Source: Algoriphagus winogradskyi
GTDB lineage: Bacteria; Bacteroidota; Bacteroidia; Cytophagales; Cyclobacteriaceae
Assembly: GCF_900182815.1 (NCBI RefSeq)
Contig: NZ_FXUA01000009.1
Coordinates: 123,102 to 187,101 of the forward strand
Length of the DNA stretch: 64,000 nucleotides
Direction of reading: 5' to 3'
How positions within the stretch are numbered: the first letter of the stretch is position 1; each line of letters opens with the position of its first letter. Below, one piece after another: positions 25,077-34,611 of the stretch. Below the pieces are notes generated by a model that saw only the letters and a program-made list of their open reading frames with translations, was not told the DNA's origin and made no database searches. The position numbers and the translations under genes are program-made.

Positions 25077-26864
25077 CTAGTCCAGCTTCAGCACCGCCAT
25101 AAATGCTTCCTGAGGCACCTCGACGTTTCCGACTTGTCTCATTCGCTTCTTACCTTTTTTCTGTTTTTCAAGCAATTTACGCTTACGGGAAATATCACCT
25201 CCATAACATTTAGCCAACACGTTTTTTCGCATCGCCTTTACTGTTTCTCTAGCGATAATTTTCTGACCTATAGCCGCTTGGATAGCGATTTCAAACATTT
25301 GACGTGGAACCAGCTCCTTCAGTTTCTCACAAAGTCTTCTGCCCCAATCGTACGCTTTATCTCTGTGAACTACCGCTGACAAGGCATCAACTGGCTCGCC
25401 ATTTAGCATCACATCCAATCTCACCATGTGCGAGATCTCGTATCCTTTCAACTCATAATCCAAAGAAGCATAGCCTCTGGATATGGTTTTCAATTTATCG
25501 AAGAAGTCAAAAACAATCTCCGCCAATGGCATATCGAAAGTCAACTCCACACGCTCAGCAGTAAGGTAAACTTGGTTTTTGATCTGACCACGTTTGTCCA
25601 TACAAAGCGTAATCACCGCACCCACATATTCGGAAGCAGTGATTATAGAGGCTTTCACATAAGGCTCTTCAATATGCTTCATCCGAGTTGGATCAGGCAT
25701 ATCGGAAGGTGCATTGATAATCTGGTATGTATCGTTTGTCATGAGTGCTTTGAACTGTACCGAAGGCACAGTCGTGATCACAGTCATGTCAAATTCCCGC
25801 TCCAAACGCTCCTGGATAATCTCCATGTGGAGCATTCCCAAGAATCCGCAACGGAATCCAAAGCCCAAAGCCATGGATGTTTCAGGCTCCCAAACTAGCG
25901 AAGCATCGTTCAGCTGAAGCTTCTCCATGGAATAGCGTAGCTCTTCATAGTCCGTAGTCTCCACAGGATAAATACCTGCGAAAACCATAGGTTTTACGTT
26001 TTCAAAACCCTGAATAGCTTTATCACAAGGTCTTTTGATGTGCGTGATTGTATCACCCACTTTGATTTCTTTGGCAACTTTCACCCCAGAGATCAGGTAA
26101 CCTACGTTACCGGCGCTCATGGTTTGTTGTGGAATTTGGTTTAATCCCAAAATCCCGATTTCATCTGCCTCGTATTCCTTTCCAGTGTTGACAAATTTGA
26201 TCTTGTCTCCTTTGCTGAAGGTACCGTTGAAAATTCTGAAGATAACCTCCACACCTCGGAATGGATTGTAAACCGAGTCAAAAATCATCGCTTGAAGAGG
26301 TGCATCCGGATCTCCTTTAGGAGCGGGGATTCTAGTTACCACTGCTTTCAGGATATCGTCAATACCAATACCTGTTTTGCCGGAGGCCAAAATAATATCT
26401 TCTCTATCGCAACCGATCAAATCAATCACCTCATCGGCAACGGATTCTGGATCAGCTCCAGGAAGGTCAATTTTATTTAGTACAGGGATGATTTCCAGAT
26501 CATGACCCAAGGCCAAGTATAAGTTGGAAATCGTCTGAGCTTCAATTCCTTGGGAAGCATCCACGATTAGCAAAGCACCTTCACAGGCAGCGATAGATCG
26601 GGAAACCTCGTATGAAAAATCCACGTGACCGGGGGTATCAATTAGGTTCAGCGTATAAACCTCACCTTCATGTGTATATTTCATTTGAATCGCATGAGAC
26701 TTGATCGTGATGCCACGCTCCCGCTCAAGATCCATATTATCCAACAACTGATTTTGCATATCGCGATCTGCGACCGTATCAGTTTGCTGTAATAGTCTAT
26801 CCGCCAAAGTACTCTTCCCATGATCAATATGGGCTATAATACAGAAATTCCTTATTTTTTGCAT
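25077..26864 (-). CDS. lepA: elongation factor 4 (back-translocating GTPase)
   Basis: The protein of 595 residues is a ribosome-bound translational GTPase. It has the G1 motif AHIDHGKST at residues 11-19, the G2/G3 region ERERGITIK and DTPGHVDF, the G4 motif NKIDLP, and the LepA-specific C-terminal domain (AKCYGGDISRKRKLLEKQK). I chose MQKIRNFC at 26864 because it gives the family length; in-frame codons further upstream add a tail absent from relatives. A TACTTTTG promoter box lies 15 bp upstream. Confidence 0.95.
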   Translation of the reverse strand: MQKIRNFCIIAHIDHGKSTLADRLLQQTDTVADRDMQNQLLDNMDLERERGITIKSHAIQMKYTHEGEVYTLNLIDTPGHVDFSYEVSRSIAACEGALLIVDASQGIEAQTISNLYLALGHDLEIIPVLNKIDLPGADPESVADEVIDLIGCDREDIILASGKTGIGIDDILKAVVTRIPAPKGDPDAPLQAMIFDSVYNPFRGVEVIFRIFNGTFSKGDKIKFVNTGKEYEADEIGILGLNQIPQQTMSAGNVGYLISGVKVAKEIKVGDTITHIKRPCDKAIQGFENVKPMVFAGIYPVETTDYEELRYSMEKLQLNDASLVWEPETSMALGFGFRCGFLGMLHMEIIQERLEREFDMTVITTVPSVQFKALMTNDTYQIINAPSDMPDPTRMKHIEEPYVKASIITASEYVGAVITLCMDKRGQIKNQVYLTAERVELTFDMPLAEIVFDFFDKLKTISRGYASLDYELKGYEISHMVRLDVMLNGEPVDALSAVVHRDKAYDWGRRLCEKLKELVPRQMFEIAIQAAIGQKIIARETVKAMRKNVLAKCYGGDISRKRKLLEKQKKGKKRMRQVGNVEVPQEAFMAVLKLD

Positions 26865-26878
26865 ATCCATTCTGCCCG

Positions 26879-26886
26879 CAAAAGTA
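26879..26886 (-). promoter_or_regulatory. -7 box for lepA
   Basis: The minus strand reads TACTTTTG, an exact TANNTTTG match, just before the chosen lepA start. No TTG at the usual distance was seen, so only the downstream box is supported. Confidence 0.35.
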
Positions 26887-27043
26887 GTAAATAAGTAGGA
26901 GATAAGAGAATTTTCAAACTCAATGATCAAGTTTCAAATTCAATATTCAAAATAGCAATCCTCCAATAGTTCGCCTGAAAATTGAAAATTGGTAATTGAA
27001 AACTGAAAATTTCTCGAACTTTGCACTTTCAAAACCTAGTAAA

Positions 27044-27583
27044 ATGCAGTCAGTAGCCGAAAACAAAAAGTCAAACAACATCGCCGAATACATCATCTAC
27101 ATGTACCAAATGGAGGATCTTATCAGATCTTACCAAGGAAATCCTGATGAAATCAAAACCTTCGTAGTAGAGAAATATCCAGTTTCTGAGGATGAGAAAA
27201 AGCAAATTGCTGATTGGTATTTAGGTCTTCTAGATAAAATGAAAGCTCAGAATATTTTGGAAAAAGGGCATTTGGAAGAATTGAATAATCTTGTTTCTGA
27301 GCTGGCTCAAATCCACTGGAACCTACTAAAAACTGACCCTGCATACTTTGAAGCCTATAAAAAAGCCAAACCATTTATTATAGAAGCTGTAATGCAGGCC
27401 GAAGGTCAGGATCTGGGAAATGAAATTCAAATCTGCCTAAATGGGGTTTACGGTCTTTTGCTTTGTCGCCTTCTAGGCAAAAAAGTATCCGATGAGCAAT
27501 TGAAATCAGCTGATGCTTTTGGGGATATTCTTAGCACGCTGAGCTATCATTTTAAAGTGAAGAATACGATTTCGAAGAATTGA
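27044..27583 (+). CDS. DUF4924 family protein
   Basis: The 179-residue protein is helical and cytosolic, with NIAEYIIYMYQMEDLIRS near the N-terminus, HWNLLKTDPAYFEAYKKAKP in the middle and GVYGLLLCRLLGKK near the end. It matches my recollection of the Bacteroidota family DUF4924, which has no known function. ATG 27044 is preferred over an earlier in-frame codon that would translate repeat-like DNA. GAACTTTG 23 bases upstream, with a TTG 17 bases before that, is a near-consensus promoter. Confidence 0.75.
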   Translation: MQSVAENKKSNNIAEYIIYMYQMEDLIRSYQGNPDEIKTFVVEKYPVSEDEKKQIADWYLGLLDKMKAQNILEKGHLEELNNLVSELAQIHWNLLKTDPAYFEAYKKAKPFIIEAVMQAEGQDLGNEIQICLNGVYGLLLCRLLGKKVSDEQLKSADAFGDILSTLSYHFKVKNTISKN

Positions 27584-27639
27584 AAAGAATTATAAATTTC
27601 CAATTTTCAATGTCCAATTTTCAGAAATTATATCCTCCA

Positions 27640-29571
27640 TCATCCCAGAAACTCCCACACACTTTTATACCCCTCATTTTTCTCAAAATACTGAAGTAAT
27701 TGATCAAAGAATGGGTTTTGGGCTAAAGTGCTACTATCGCCAATCAGTACCAGTTTTCTCTTTGCCCGCGTCAAAGCAACATTCATCCTGCGAGTATCTG
27801 CAAGAAAACCAATCTCCCCTTTTTCATTGGACCGAGTAAGGGAAATCATCATCAGATCACGCTCCTGACCCTGGAAACCATCCACCGTATCGATCGTAAT
27901 CACATCAGAAAAAGCTCGCAGATTTGGATATTCAAAACCTTCGAAAATCAAAGATCGAAGCAAACGAACCTGTGCTCCATAGGGAGCAATCAGACCAATA
28001 GTCCAGCCTTCTTGCTTAAAATCCGAAATCCCAATTCGTTTAACAATATCATTCAGATAGCGGCAAGCAAAAGCAGCCTCTTCGGGATTGCAGGTACTCA
28101 AGCTATCTTGTTCCTTTTGATCCAAATACCCAGCACCGGCCGTATCAATCCATTCCAAAGCATTGCTCTCATCAGGAAAAGTATGGGATTTTGTATTCTC
28201 GGCAGCTTGAAGCTCTCCTTTATAGAACTGCTCATTGGAGAATCCCATAATTGCTTCCGGCATTCTGTATTGCACTTGTAGCATTTGTGAAGACTGAGGT
28301 TTCCGAGCGATCACTTTTTCAAATAAGGTTTCAGCCAACCCTTCCTGAGCCGCCTGAAAAGACTTTATCGTAGGCGGAAGTTGGCAGTGATCACCTGCAA
28401 ACACCACTTTCTTTGACTTCAAAATGGGAATCCAAGTTGCCGCCTCCAGTCCCTGAGCTGCTTCATCGATAAAGACCACATCAAACTCCATCCCTTTCAA
28501 ATTGTAAGATGATGCACCTACAAGTGTGCTGGCAAAAACCTTTGTCCTCTGAAAAATATCGTATTGAATGTATTCTTCCAGCGATTTGGATGCCTCCCTC
28601 AGTCGGGAAACTTCCGCATACATAAGCTTTCTTTGTGCACGTTCTTCATGACCAAAATTGCGCTTGTATTGCTTGGCCAATTTCAGGTATTGGTCAGTTT
28701 CTTTTCTAAGCTTTTTTAGATCACGGTAACTCGGATGGTAAGCTGTTTTGGCATCCAAAGTTTGATTCAGAATCTTCTCCTCCACTCTTGCCGGATGGCC
28801 AAGACGCAAGGTTTCAATCCCTCGATCGATCAGCTTTTCTACCAAAAGATCCACCGCGGCATTACTTGGTGCACAGACTAAAATCGACTCTCCGGCAATC
28901 ACCGAATCTTGTATCGCTTCGATCAATGTTGTCGTCTTTCCAGTTCCCGGAGGTCCGTGAACCACCGCCACATCTTTGGCATTTGCTATCAGTTCACAAG
29001 CTTTGTTTTGGGAAAAATTGAGATTGGGTTTTGTGTAAATCTGCTTTTCAGAAAACTGGGGGGCTTTTTCACCCAGCAGAATTTCCTTTAACTCATCTAC
29101 CCGTTTGTTTTCAGAAGAAATCACTTTTTTCAGCGCAAACTCCATTTCCCGGTAGCTCGCTTCATCAAAAAGAAGATCCACCCCAAGCTTACCTCCATCC
29201 ATCCATTCTGGCAATTCATCTGCCTGCAACGTGACGGTCATGGTATTTTGTCTGACAAAATTTATGACACCGTTTACCCGATTCTCAGTAGCATTATAGT
29301 ATTCATGAGTACTGAAAAAGGAAACTGATTTACCCGAATTAAACGAAGATGCATAACTAGCGTCCGAGCGCTCCACCTCCACGATAAGGCGTTCACCCAT
29401 TCCGATTTTACTCTTTTTCAGTTGAATCGGGTGCCAAGTAATTCCTGCTTTTTTCTTCTCAGCAAGCGAAGTATTCAGGAATTTCTGCTTGTATTGGGCG
29501 AGATCTTCCTGCCATTCCAGTTTTAAAAGTTTCAGTCCTTTCTTTAATTCCTCAGTGACTTTGTCCATCAA
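27640..29571 (-). CDS. superfamily 1 DNA/RNA helicase (IGHMBP2/Upf1-like)
   Basis: The 643-residue protein has an N-terminal beta-barrel-type domain, then helicase motifs: Walker A HGPPGTGKTTT (near 205), motif II DEAAQ (near 369), GDHCQLPPT (motif III), QYRMPE (motif IV), DTVDGFQGQERD (motif V) and ALTRAKRKL (motif VI). This set is typical of the SMUBP2/Upf1 group, which unwinds DNA or RNA 5' to 3'. It is a stand-alone gene, converging with the DUF4924 gene and divergent from acpH. Role in the cell is not known. Confidence 0.9.
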   Translation of the reverse strand: MMDKVTEELKKGLKLLKLEWQEDLAQYKQKFLNTSLAEKKKAGITWHPIQLKKSKIGMGERLIVEVERSDASYASSFNSGKSVSFFSTHEYYNATENRVNGVINFVRQNTMTVTLQADELPEWMDGGKLGVDLLFDEASYREMEFALKKVISSENKRVDELKEILLGEKAPQFSEKQIYTKPNLNFSQNKACELIANAKDVAVVHGPPGTGKTTTLIEAIQDSVIAGESILVCAPSNAAVDLLVEKLIDRGIETLRLGHPARVEEKILNQTLDAKTAYHPSYRDLKKLRKETDQYLKLAKQYKRNFGHEERAQRKLMYAEVSRLREASKSLEEYIQYDIFQRTKVFASTLVGASSYNLKGMEFDVVFIDEAAQGLEAATWIPILKSKKVVFAGDHCQLPPTIKSFQAAQEGLAETLFEKVIARKPQSSQMLQVQYRMPEAIMGFSNEQFYKGELQAAENTKSHTFPDESNALEWIDTAGAGYLDQKEQDSLSTCNPEEAAFACRYLNDIVKRIGISDFKQEGWTIGLIAPYGAQVRLLRSLIFEGFEYPNLRAFSDVITIDTVDGFQGQERDLMMISLTRSNEKGEIGFLADTRRMNVALTRAKRKLVLIGDSSTLAQNPFFDQLLQYFEKNEGYKSVWEFLG

Positions 29572-29630
29572 TCCGTATTTTAGACGAAACTAATCAAAAC
29601 CGTTTGAGTTTTCCCAACTCAACATTGCCT

Positions 29631-30236
29631 ATGAACTACCTAGCCCATGCTTATCTTTCTTTTGGTCAGGATCAAGTGCTTGTAGGGAATTTTATTGGTG
29701 ATTTTGTGAAGGGAAAAATGATGAGCAGCTTCCCTCAAGGAGTACAAAATGGAATTAAGCTACATCGTGAAATTGATTTATTCACAGATACTCATCCATT
29801 AGTGCGAGCTGGACAGAGTTATTTGAGGCCAACATTCAGACATTATTCCACCGTGATTACGGACATTTATTTTGATTATTTCCTGGCAAAAAATTGGACA
29901 AAATACAGCAGCATCCCTCTGGAAGATTTTATCCAAAACACATTTGCCACACTGAGACACCATCGGCTGCTTTTCCCGGATCGCTTCGCAAACATGTTTC
30001 AATGGATGGAAAAGGACAACTGGCTTTTGAAATACCGAGAAATTGATGGCATCCAACAAACGCTTACTGGAATGTCCCGAAGAACCCGATTCGATTCTAA
30101 AATGGATGTAGCTCATCTGGCTTTACTGGAAAAAGAAGCAGAATTTGAGGTGATTTTCTTCGCTTTCTTCAAGGATTTGGAGACTTTTGCACGAGAGAAA
30201 TTAATAGAAATTCAAGATTCCAATGCTGGTCATTAA
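29631..30236 (+). CDS. acyl carrier protein phosphodiesterase (AcpH/DUF479)
   Basis: The 201-residue protein begins MNYLAHAYLS and contains GNFIGDFVKG, HREIDLFTDTHP and the metal-binding HD-like residues of this family. Members remove the phosphopantetheine arm from holo-ACP, though the assignment in Bacteroidota is by similarity. I start at ATG 29631; a codon 27 bases earlier is in frame but not conserved in character. It overlaps the following membrane-protein gene by 14 bp. Confidence 0.85.
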   Translation: MNYLAHAYLSFGQDQVLVGNFIGDFVKGKMMSSFPQGVQNGIKLHREIDLFTDTHPLVRAGQSYLRPTFRHYSTVITDIYFDYFLAKNWTKYSSIPLEDFIQNTFATLRHHRLLFPDRFANMFQWMEKDNWLLKYREIDGIQQTLTGMSRRTRFDSKMDVAHLALLEKEAEFEVIFFAFFKDLETFAREKLIEIQDSNAGH

Positions 30237-30678
30237 ACCAAAAGTATCCACCTACATTTCATTAAGCCTGGTTTTGCTCATACTTATCTCTGGCTTAGTA
30301 TTCATCCTGAGAGACTTTGCCTACAAAGGAAGTTTTGGAATATGGTTTTATTTGATTGCCTGCTCGCTGATTACGTTAGTGATTTTGATGTTACTGGTGA
30401 AAATGCTGGCTGGATACCGATTCATCACAGCAGGAAGAGATCAGATCATTGTCAAATTGCCTTTGAGAGGGTACACCAAAACCTATCCAGTCAGTCAAAT
30501 TTTAGCTTGGGAAGAGGAAGTAGTTATGGCTAATAAAAAAGAGTTTCGTCAAGTAACCATCGCATTTTCAGATAAACAATCCATTTCGGTATCTAATCAC
30601 GAACATGAAGCTTATAAAGATCTAGTGGCTTATTTGGCTAAAAAGGCGGGGAAGCAGAAGGTTAAAAATAAGAAGTAG
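30223..30678 (+). CDS. small membrane protein of unknown function
   Basis: The 151-residue protein has two transmembrane segments (about 10-30 and 40-63) followed by a ~85-residue cytosolic domain of alternating strands that resembles a bacterial PH-like fold, with a Lys-rich tail. I do not recognise a family name. The start lies inside the acpH stop region, so translation is coupled to it. A bidirectional terminator follows after 100 bp. Confidence 0.65.
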   Translation: MLVIKPKVSTYISLSLVLLILISGLVFILRDFAYKGSFGIWFYLIACSLITLVILMLLVKMLAGYRFITAGRDQIIVKLPLRGYTKTYPVSQILAWEEEVVMANKKEFRQVTIAFSDKQSISVSNHEHEAYKDLVAYLAKKAGKQKVKNKK

Positions 30679-30775
30679 GAATTCAGAAATCTGAAGTGAA
30701 AAATCTTATCACTAGACAAAGCATATAATCTCAATCTCACATAAACCTTTGTGACCACAGCGGTGAAAAACGAAA

Positions 30776-30800
30776 AAAGCCTGAGATGATCTCAGGCTTT
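30776..30800. terminator. bidirectional terminator between the membrane protein and ppa genes
   Basis: Arms AGCCTGAGA and TCTCAGGCT (30778-30786, 30790-30798) enclose a three-base loop. The minus strand continues with six T, so it is mainly the ppa terminator. Confidence 0.85.
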
Positions 30801-30804
30801 CAGT

Positions 30805-31344
30805 TTATTTTCTAGTTCGGAAGTTTTGATCATATAAATCGACACTTTCCTGAATAATTCTCATGGCGTCTTCTTTACCAAGGAAGTCTTCAACTTTCAC
30901 TTCTTTGTTTTCGAGTTTTTTGTAATCCTCAAAGAATCGGTGAACCTCCTTCATCAAGTGTGGAGGAAGATCGTCAATATCATTGATGTAATTCACTGAC
31001 TGATCACCAGCAGCTACCGCTATAATCTTATCATCAGCTTCACCACCATCGACCATTCTCATCACACCAATCACTTTGGCCTCCACTAGACACATTGATG
31101 GAATGTCAATTTGAGAAATAATCAAAATATCCAATGGATCATGATCTTCACAGAAAGTTTGTGGAATAAATCCATAGTTTGCTGGGTAATGCACCGCCGA
31201 GAAGAGTACGCGATCGAGCATCAACATTCCAGTCTTCTTGTCTAGTTCATACTTACCTTTGCTACCTTTTGGTATTTCAATTACACCTGTTACAAATTCA
31301 GGGGCATTTTTCCCGATGTTGACGTCATGCCAGGGATTAATCAT
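30805..31344 (-). CDS. ppa: inorganic pyrophosphatase (family I)
   Basis: The 179-residue cytosolic enzyme hydrolyses pyrophosphate. The signature DHDPLDILI with its metal-binding aspartates, preceded by YPANYGFIPQT, and the later DDKIIAV segment are all present. Length is typical of bacterial family I enzymes. It is a single-gene unit with its own promoter box and terminator. Confidence 0.95.
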   Translation of the reverse strand: MINPWHDVNIGKNAPEFVTGVIEIPKGSKGKYELDKKTGMLMLDRVLFSAVHYPANYGFIPQTFCEDHDPLDILIISQIDIPSMCLVEAKVIGVMRMVDGGEADDKIIAVAAGDQSVNYINDIDDLPPHLMKEVHRFFEDYKKLENKEVKVEDFLGKEDAMRIIQESVDLYDQNFRTRK

Positions 31345-31392
31345 AATATCTTGAATTAGTTAATAAAAAGTGAAGCTTTCACAAAGCCCATG

Positions 31393-31400
31393 CAAAGATA
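31393..31400 (-). promoter_or_regulatory. -7 box for ppa
   Basis: The minus strand reads TATCTTTG, an exact TANNTTTG match, giving a leader of about 43 bases. No clear -33 TTTG was found. Confidence 0.45.
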
Positions 31401-31433
31401 CAGTTTAGGACGAAAATGCACAGAAACCGCTCA

Positions 31434-32519
31434 TTATTTCATATTTGGCAAAGTGACCTTGAATGTTGCCCCTTCACCAAATACCGAAGTTAGAACTACC
31501 TTTCCTCCCATTTGCTCTACTGCTTCCTTCACCATGTAGAGACCTAGTCCAGTTCCTACATTTTTTTGAGTCGCACGGGTAAATAAATTAAAAACATCTG
31601 AGCGATGCTTTTCCTCTATGCCGATACCATTATCTGAAAGCGTGATGGTAGCGAGATTTTCTTCCACTTCAATACTCAAACTTATCTTGTTATCAATTTG
31701 ATCTCCTTTCTGGAATTGAACCGAATTGCTAAATAAGTTATTGAGGATAACCCGGATTTTCGCATCATCTGAATAAAAAGGACTAGATTGATTAATTTGG
31801 ACATCAAGCTGGATATGGTCAATAGGAAACTTTGCCTTGTAAGCAACGAGCTGTTGCTCAACAACTTGCCCAAAATTAATCTCAGAGATTTTATTATCAA
31901 TCTTCGTTGACCTATAGAAGTCAAGCATTTTATAGATATAATCGTCCAACTTGCCAGTTGCACTATCTATCATATCAAAATACTCGGCCGCAGCAGGATC
32001 TTTAAGCTCCATTTTTGCCAACTTAGAGACACCAGAAATACTCATCAGCGGACCTCTTAATTCGTGTGACAAGCTGTAAACAAATTGATTCATCTCTGAA
32101 TGAAGCTTTTTTAGCTTTATGTTCTTTTCTTTAAGCTCACGCCTCATAAAATAAATATCGGCAGCATTCTTTATCGAATTTTTAATCTGCTCAATATTCC
32201 AAGGTTTATCAATAAAACGATAAACTTCACCCTTGTTGATTGCATCGATAACAGAAGCTATATCGGAATAGCCGGTAAGCAAAATTCGGATTGGATCAGG
32301 ATTGAACTTTACCAACTCTTCAAAAAATTCTGTCCCAGTCATCCCGGGCATTCTTTGATCAGCAATAACCACATGGATTTCTTCCTCTCTGGCGATTTTC
32401 AACCCTTCATCAGCATCAATAGCTGTAAAAATTTTAAAGTCCTTTCTTAAAGTAGCTCTGAAAGACTTTAAATTATTGTCTTCATCATCTATATAAAGGA
32501 CATGGATTTTATCATTCAT
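31434..32519 (-). CDS. receiver-histidine kinase (REC-HisKA-HATPase)
   Basis: The 361-residue soluble protein begins with a receiver domain (1-120, phosphoacceptor D54 in VIADQRMPG, and LLTGYSD), then a coiled-coil linker, HisKA (SLSHELRGPLMS, His near 150) and HATPase (DNGIG and GTGLGLYMV). The receiver is close to that of the stand-alone regulator at 37762 (shared DQRMPG, IRILLTGY and VIDAINKG). It overlaps the 7TMR kinase gene by 8 bp and is the last gene of the ThiF/nitroreductase operon, so it probably relays the signal sensed by the 7TMR kinase. Confidence 0.9.
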   Translation of the reverse strand: MNDKIHVLYIDDEDNNLKSFRATLRKDFKIFTAIDADEGLKIAREEEIHVVIADQRMPGMTGTEFFEELVKFNPDPIRILLTGYSDIASVIDAINKGEVYRFIDKPWNIEQIKNSIKNAADIYFMRRELKEKNIKLKKLHSEMNQFVYSLSHELRGPLMSISGVSKLAKMELKDPAAAEYFDMIDSATGKLDDYIYKMLDFYRSTKIDNKISEINFGQVVEQQLVAYKAKFPIDHIQLDVQINQSSPFYSDDAKIRVILNNLFSNSVQFQKGDQIDNKISLSIEVEENLATITLSDNGIGIEEKHRSDVFNLFTRATQKNVGTGLGLYMVKEAVEQMGGKVVLTSVFGEGATFKVTLPNMK

Positions 32520-34611
32520 AGCGTTGAGAGCTTTGGTAAATAGGAAGTGTTATTTTAAATGTAGTCCCCTGGCCCTCTTCCGTAATTACTTCCAGCGTTC
32601 CTTTGTGATTTTCAATAATAGAGTAAACAATTGAAAGCCCCAAACCTGTACCTTTACCGACTGCCTTTGTGGTAAAGAAAGGTTCAAATATTCGTTGTTT
32701 TACATTATCAGGCATACCTGGCCCATTATCTATAATTTCTATAGTTATAAAATCCTCCAATGACCTCGTTCTAAGTTCAATCTTAGGGTCAACAATCGTA
32801 TCAATATGATCGGCTAGGGCATGAACAGCATTGTTGATAATATTCATGAAAACCTGGTTGATTTTACCTGCCAAGCATTCTACCAATGGAAGCTCACCGA
32901 AGTCACGAACAATTCGGATTTTCGTGGGCATAGTACTATTTAATAGGATAATTGTACTGTTGATCCCATCATGTACGTCCACTTTTTTCATATCCTGCTC
33001 ATCCACCCGTGAGAACAGCCGGAGACCTTTCACAATTTCCACTGTCCTTTTTGCCCCATCATCCATTCCTTTCAGCAATTGGTCAACTTCATCGAGCACG
33101 TATTCCAACTCAAGATCTTCTTCAAGCTGCTTTGCTTCTTGCTGCGATTCTGGAGTAAACTCCCTCGCACCGGTAGTTCTATAGAACTCAATCACTTCCA
33201 TAATATCCTTAATATCCCGCTTGAGAGGCATGATATTAGAACTCACAAAGTTGATCGGGTTATTGATTTCATGAGCAATACCAGCTGTCAGCTGACCTAA
33301 AGAAGCCATTTTTTCTTGATTTACCAGCTGGCTTTGCGTATTCTGAAGATTTCGAAGTGCCTGTTCTAATTCATCAGTTCTGATTTTGACCTTGTCTTCC
33401 AGCATGACGTTTTGCTCACGTACTAACTGTTCATTTTTTGCAAGTATGAGTAGGCGTTCAGCTTGTTCTTTTTCCTTTTCTTTCTTTAGAATATTTATTT
33501 TATCAGCAAGAGCAAATGATAGTAAGAGTGCTTCGAATACAGAGCCAAAGGTGAACACATAGCTAGTGAAGAAGCTATTAGGTAATATGTTTAAGTCCCC
33601 AAGTAAGAATACAATCATACTGCAGATCAATAATGACCAAGAAATCAAAAAGAATTTTGCAGGTCTATATCCTCTGGCAAGGCTGTAGGACGATATAAAC
33701 AGTAAGTAAAATGGCACAATGCCCAAGAAAACCTGTAAAAATCTAAACTTCAATTGGCCTATACCAAAATCAAATAAAAAGGCTGATAATATGAATACAT
33801 AAACAACTATTATACTTACTCCAATGGCATATAACTTTTTGTTAAATACTTTAGTTTTCAGAAAGCTTAATGAGTAAAATATCCCAACAATATTCACTAA
33901 TGCAGTGCTGATGTAAAAACCATATTCCTTCAGAAAAACACTAGATGGCCATACAAACGCATCAACATATCCCCCTAATATTCCTTGAGTTACACCGACA
34001 AAAAATATGTAGGTGATATATAACCCATATAAAGAATCCCTTGTAGAAATCCATAGGAAGAGATTGTAAAAGAACATCGCCAATATAATCCCAAAGTAGA
34101 TCCCAAAAATAAGATTCCGCTCGTCTAAAGTCAGGTAATTTTTGGTGTCGGTATTTAAGCTTATTGGAACATTTACATTACCGAAGCTCTTCACTTTTAC
34201 ATTGTAGGTCAATGACTTATCTTCTGAAATATCCGCAAAATTAAAAAGAGAATTAAAGTCCTGATCTGCTACATTAACTCTTCCCATTTTCTTCACCAAG
34301 ACTCCTTCAGCATTGTAAACTTCAATCTCATTGAGCATAGGATTACTAAGAGAAAGAATTTGCTTCCCTGAATTCTTTGGTACTTCTGTGAGCACTACGC
34401 GTATCCAAAAACTAGCATCAGAATACCCTAACGACAAGAATTCGCCTTCGGAATTCTCAAGGCTTGAGTTTGGCAAAGCTATAAAATCCTCAACACTATT
34501 AACCCCCTGATTTTCAGAGACCCAGCCTATAAATTCAAATTGATTCTTGGATTGCTCCTTGCAAGAAGACAGTAAGACTAATGCTAAAAAAAAGTATAAA
34601 TATTTTATCAT
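32512..34611 (-). CDS. 7TMR-DISM sensor histidine kinase
   Basis: The 699-residue protein has an N-terminal segment ending in a lipobox-like LLSSC (Cys17), an extracellular 7TMR-DISM-type beta domain (about 25-160), seven hydrophobic segments (about 165-375), a coiled coil (380-430), a HisKA segment (GIAHEINNPINF, His near 447) and an HATPase with DNGPGMP and GTGLGLSIV. DISM domains bind small molecules or carbohydrates outside the cell. The gene starts inside the stop of the GNAT-like gene (4 bp), so the sensor is made together with a putative small-molecule synthase. Confidence 0.9.
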   Translation of the reverse strand: MIKYLYFFLALVLLSSCKEQSKNQFEFIGWVSENQGVNSVEDFIALPNSSLENSEGEFLSLGYSDASFWIRVVLTEVPKNSGKQILSLSNPMLNEIEVYNAEGVLVKKMGRVNVADQDFNSLFNFADISEDKSLTYNVKVKSFGNVNVPISLNTDTKNYLTLDERNLIFGIYFGIILAMFFYNLFLWISTRDSLYGLYITYIFFVGVTQGILGGYVDAFVWPSSVFLKEYGFYISTALVNIVGIFYSLSFLKTKVFNKKLYAIGVSIIVVYVFILSAFLFDFGIGQLKFRFLQVFLGIVPFYLLFISSYSLARGYRPAKFFLISWSLLICSMIVFLLGDLNILPNSFFTSYVFTFGSVFEALLLSFALADKINILKKEKEKEQAERLLILAKNEQLVREQNVMLEDKVKIRTDELEQALRNLQNTQSQLVNQEKMASLGQLTAGIAHEINNPINFVSSNIMPLKRDIKDIMEVIEFYRTTGAREFTPESQQEAKQLEEDLELEYVLDEVDQLLKGMDDGAKRTVEIVKGLRLFSRVDEQDMKKVDVHDGINSTIILLNSTMPTKIRIVRDFGELPLVECLAGKINQVFMNIINNAVHALADHIDTIVDPKIELRTRSLEDFITIEIIDNGPGMPDNVKQRIFEPFFTTKAVGKGTGLGLSIVYSIIENHKGTLEVITEEGQGTTFKITLPIYQSSQRYE

